5,298 nt of DNA from Pseudomonadota bacterium (lineage in GTDB: Bacteria > Pseudomonadota > Gammaproteobacteria > Xanthomonadales > Xanthomonadaceae): NCBI GenBank assembly GCA_023423235.1, contig JAFAFY010000173.1, positions 1 to 5,298 on the forward strand. Reading direction: 5' to 3'. Position 1 is the stretch's first letter. Each line of letters opens with the position of its first letter. The notes under the pieces were generated by a model that worked only from the letters and a program-made list of their open reading frames with translations, searched no databases and had not been told where the DNA came from. Both the position numbers and the translations under genes were made by a program. Shown piece after piece: positions 4,871-5,298 of the stretch.

Positions 4871-5298
4871 ATGAGTAACGGTAACGGGGTCGGCGAGACC
4901 CTGACCCATGCGGCTGAAGTCGTGGCCGAGACCGCCAAGGACATCGGCAACACGGTCAAGAAGAAGGCGAAGGCCGCGGTGAAGTCCGCGAAGAAGACCG
5001 TCAACACGGCGGAGAAAACCGTGAGCGCACGCGCCAAGAAGGTGGGCAAGGCCGTGACCAAGCGCGTGTCCGCCGCGAAGAAGAAGCTTGAGGCCACCAA
5101 GACTGCCGCCTCGGCCGAGATCGCCGCGCTCAAGAAGAAGGGCGCCGGCAAGAAGGCGGCCGCGAAGAAGGCGCCTGCCAAGAAGGCAACCGCGAAGAAG
5201 ACCGCTGCAAAGAAGGCGCCGGTGAAGAAGGCAGCGGCGAAGAAGGTGGCGACCAAGAAGGCCGCAGTGAAGAAGGCGGTCAAGAAGGCTGCCGCCAA
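4871..5298 (+). CDS. Lysine/alanine-rich histone H1-like protein, N-terminal part
   Basis: The first 142 codons of a very basic protein are present; the stop lies beyond the right edge. It contains 40 Lys and 2 Arg against 7 Asp/Glu, and no Phe, Tyr, Trp, Cys or Gln. Residues 1-20 are nearly neutral (MSNGNGVGETLTHAAEVVAE). Residues of about 14-90 form a likely long amphipathic helix with apolar residues spaced by 7, 4 or 11. From residue 94 a KKxxx pentad repeat (KKAAA, KKAPA, KKATA and so on) runs to the edge, like the C-terminal tail of histone H1 and of bacterial H1-like proteins such as AlgP. Such tails bind DNA by charge, so a nucleoid role is likely but inferred; a PhaF-type phasin, which also carries a Lys/Ala tail, is an alternative, although I see no phasin domain. 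All Lys codons but one are AAG. A GAGGA site 7 bases upstream fixes the ATG. It diverges from the protease gene. Confidence 0.85.
   Translation, partial: MSNGNGVGETLTHAAEVVAETAKDIGNTVKKKAKAAVKSAKKTVNTAEKTVSARAKKVGKAVTKRVSAAKKKLEATKTAASAEIAALKKKGAGKKAAAKKAPAKKATAKKTAAKKAPVKKAAAKKVATKKAAVKKAVKKAAA
5150..5298 (+). repeat. Degenerate 15-bp tandem repeat coding KKxxx pentads
   Basis: Starting at 5150, AAGAAG recurs every 15 bases for nine units (residues 94-134), then once after 12 bases (residue 138) where a unit has lost one codon, and the array continues past the right edge. The two Lys codons are always AAGAAG while the three following codons vary at third positions, which suggests selection on the protein rather than recent DNA duplication. 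Arrays of this kind often vary in length between strains without breaking the frame. Confidence 0.85.

Noticed and set aside
4813..5298. Minus-strand open frame rich in Phe and Ala
   Set aside because: It is the antisense of the AAG-rich histone-like gene. The plus strand has a Shine-Dalgarno, a sensible basic protein and regular KK repeats.

Overview
The window is a high-GC, densely coded bacterial chromosome segment. The gene set and protein style (a Do/DegQ protease with a TNHHVI box, a YqjD/YqjE-like membrane pair, a lysine/alanine-rich histone H1-like protein) suggest a gammaproteobacterium of the Xanthomonadaceae (Lysobacter, Luteimonas or Xanthomonas type). That placement is inferred from codon use and family resemblance, not from a search. 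I see no rRNA, tRNA, CRISPR array, insertion sequence, integrase or phage structural gene.

Layout. Six genes lie on the minus strand, read from right to left. First is a periplasmic Do/DegQ-type serine protease (4508 to 3078). After a 64-base gap holding a perfect hairpin come a DUF883/YqjD-like tail-anchored protein (3013 to 2654), a YqjE-like two-helix membrane protein (2641 to 2114), an unnamed single-helix protein with an acidic tail (2117 to 1575), an AI-2E/PerM-family permease (1559 to 438), and the N-terminal half of a HAD phosphatase (337 to the left edge). The four central genes are spaced by 12, -4 and 15 bases, so they look like one operon. The protease may be co-transcribed with them. 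The HAD gene sits about 100 bases further on and may have its own promoter. Diverging from the protease across a 362-base intergenic region is one plus-strand gene (4871 to the right edge). It encodes a very basic, aromatic-free protein with an amphipathic helical N-terminal half and a KKxxx pentad-repeat tail.

How they may work together (inference). The protease is an envelope quality-control enzyme. The DUF883/YqjE pair matches the E. coli yqjD-yqjE arrangement, in which YqjD is an inner-membrane, ribosome-associated protein of stationary phase. The third small membrane protein sits where yqjK lies in E. coli. A shared envelope or stationary-phase stress theme, with the histone-like protein acting on the nucleoid, is plausible but unproven. 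Nothing here is a clear new defence or mobile system. The items most worth a second look are the third operon protein, the histone-like protein with its unusual N-terminal half, and the hairpin between the protease and the DUF883 gene.
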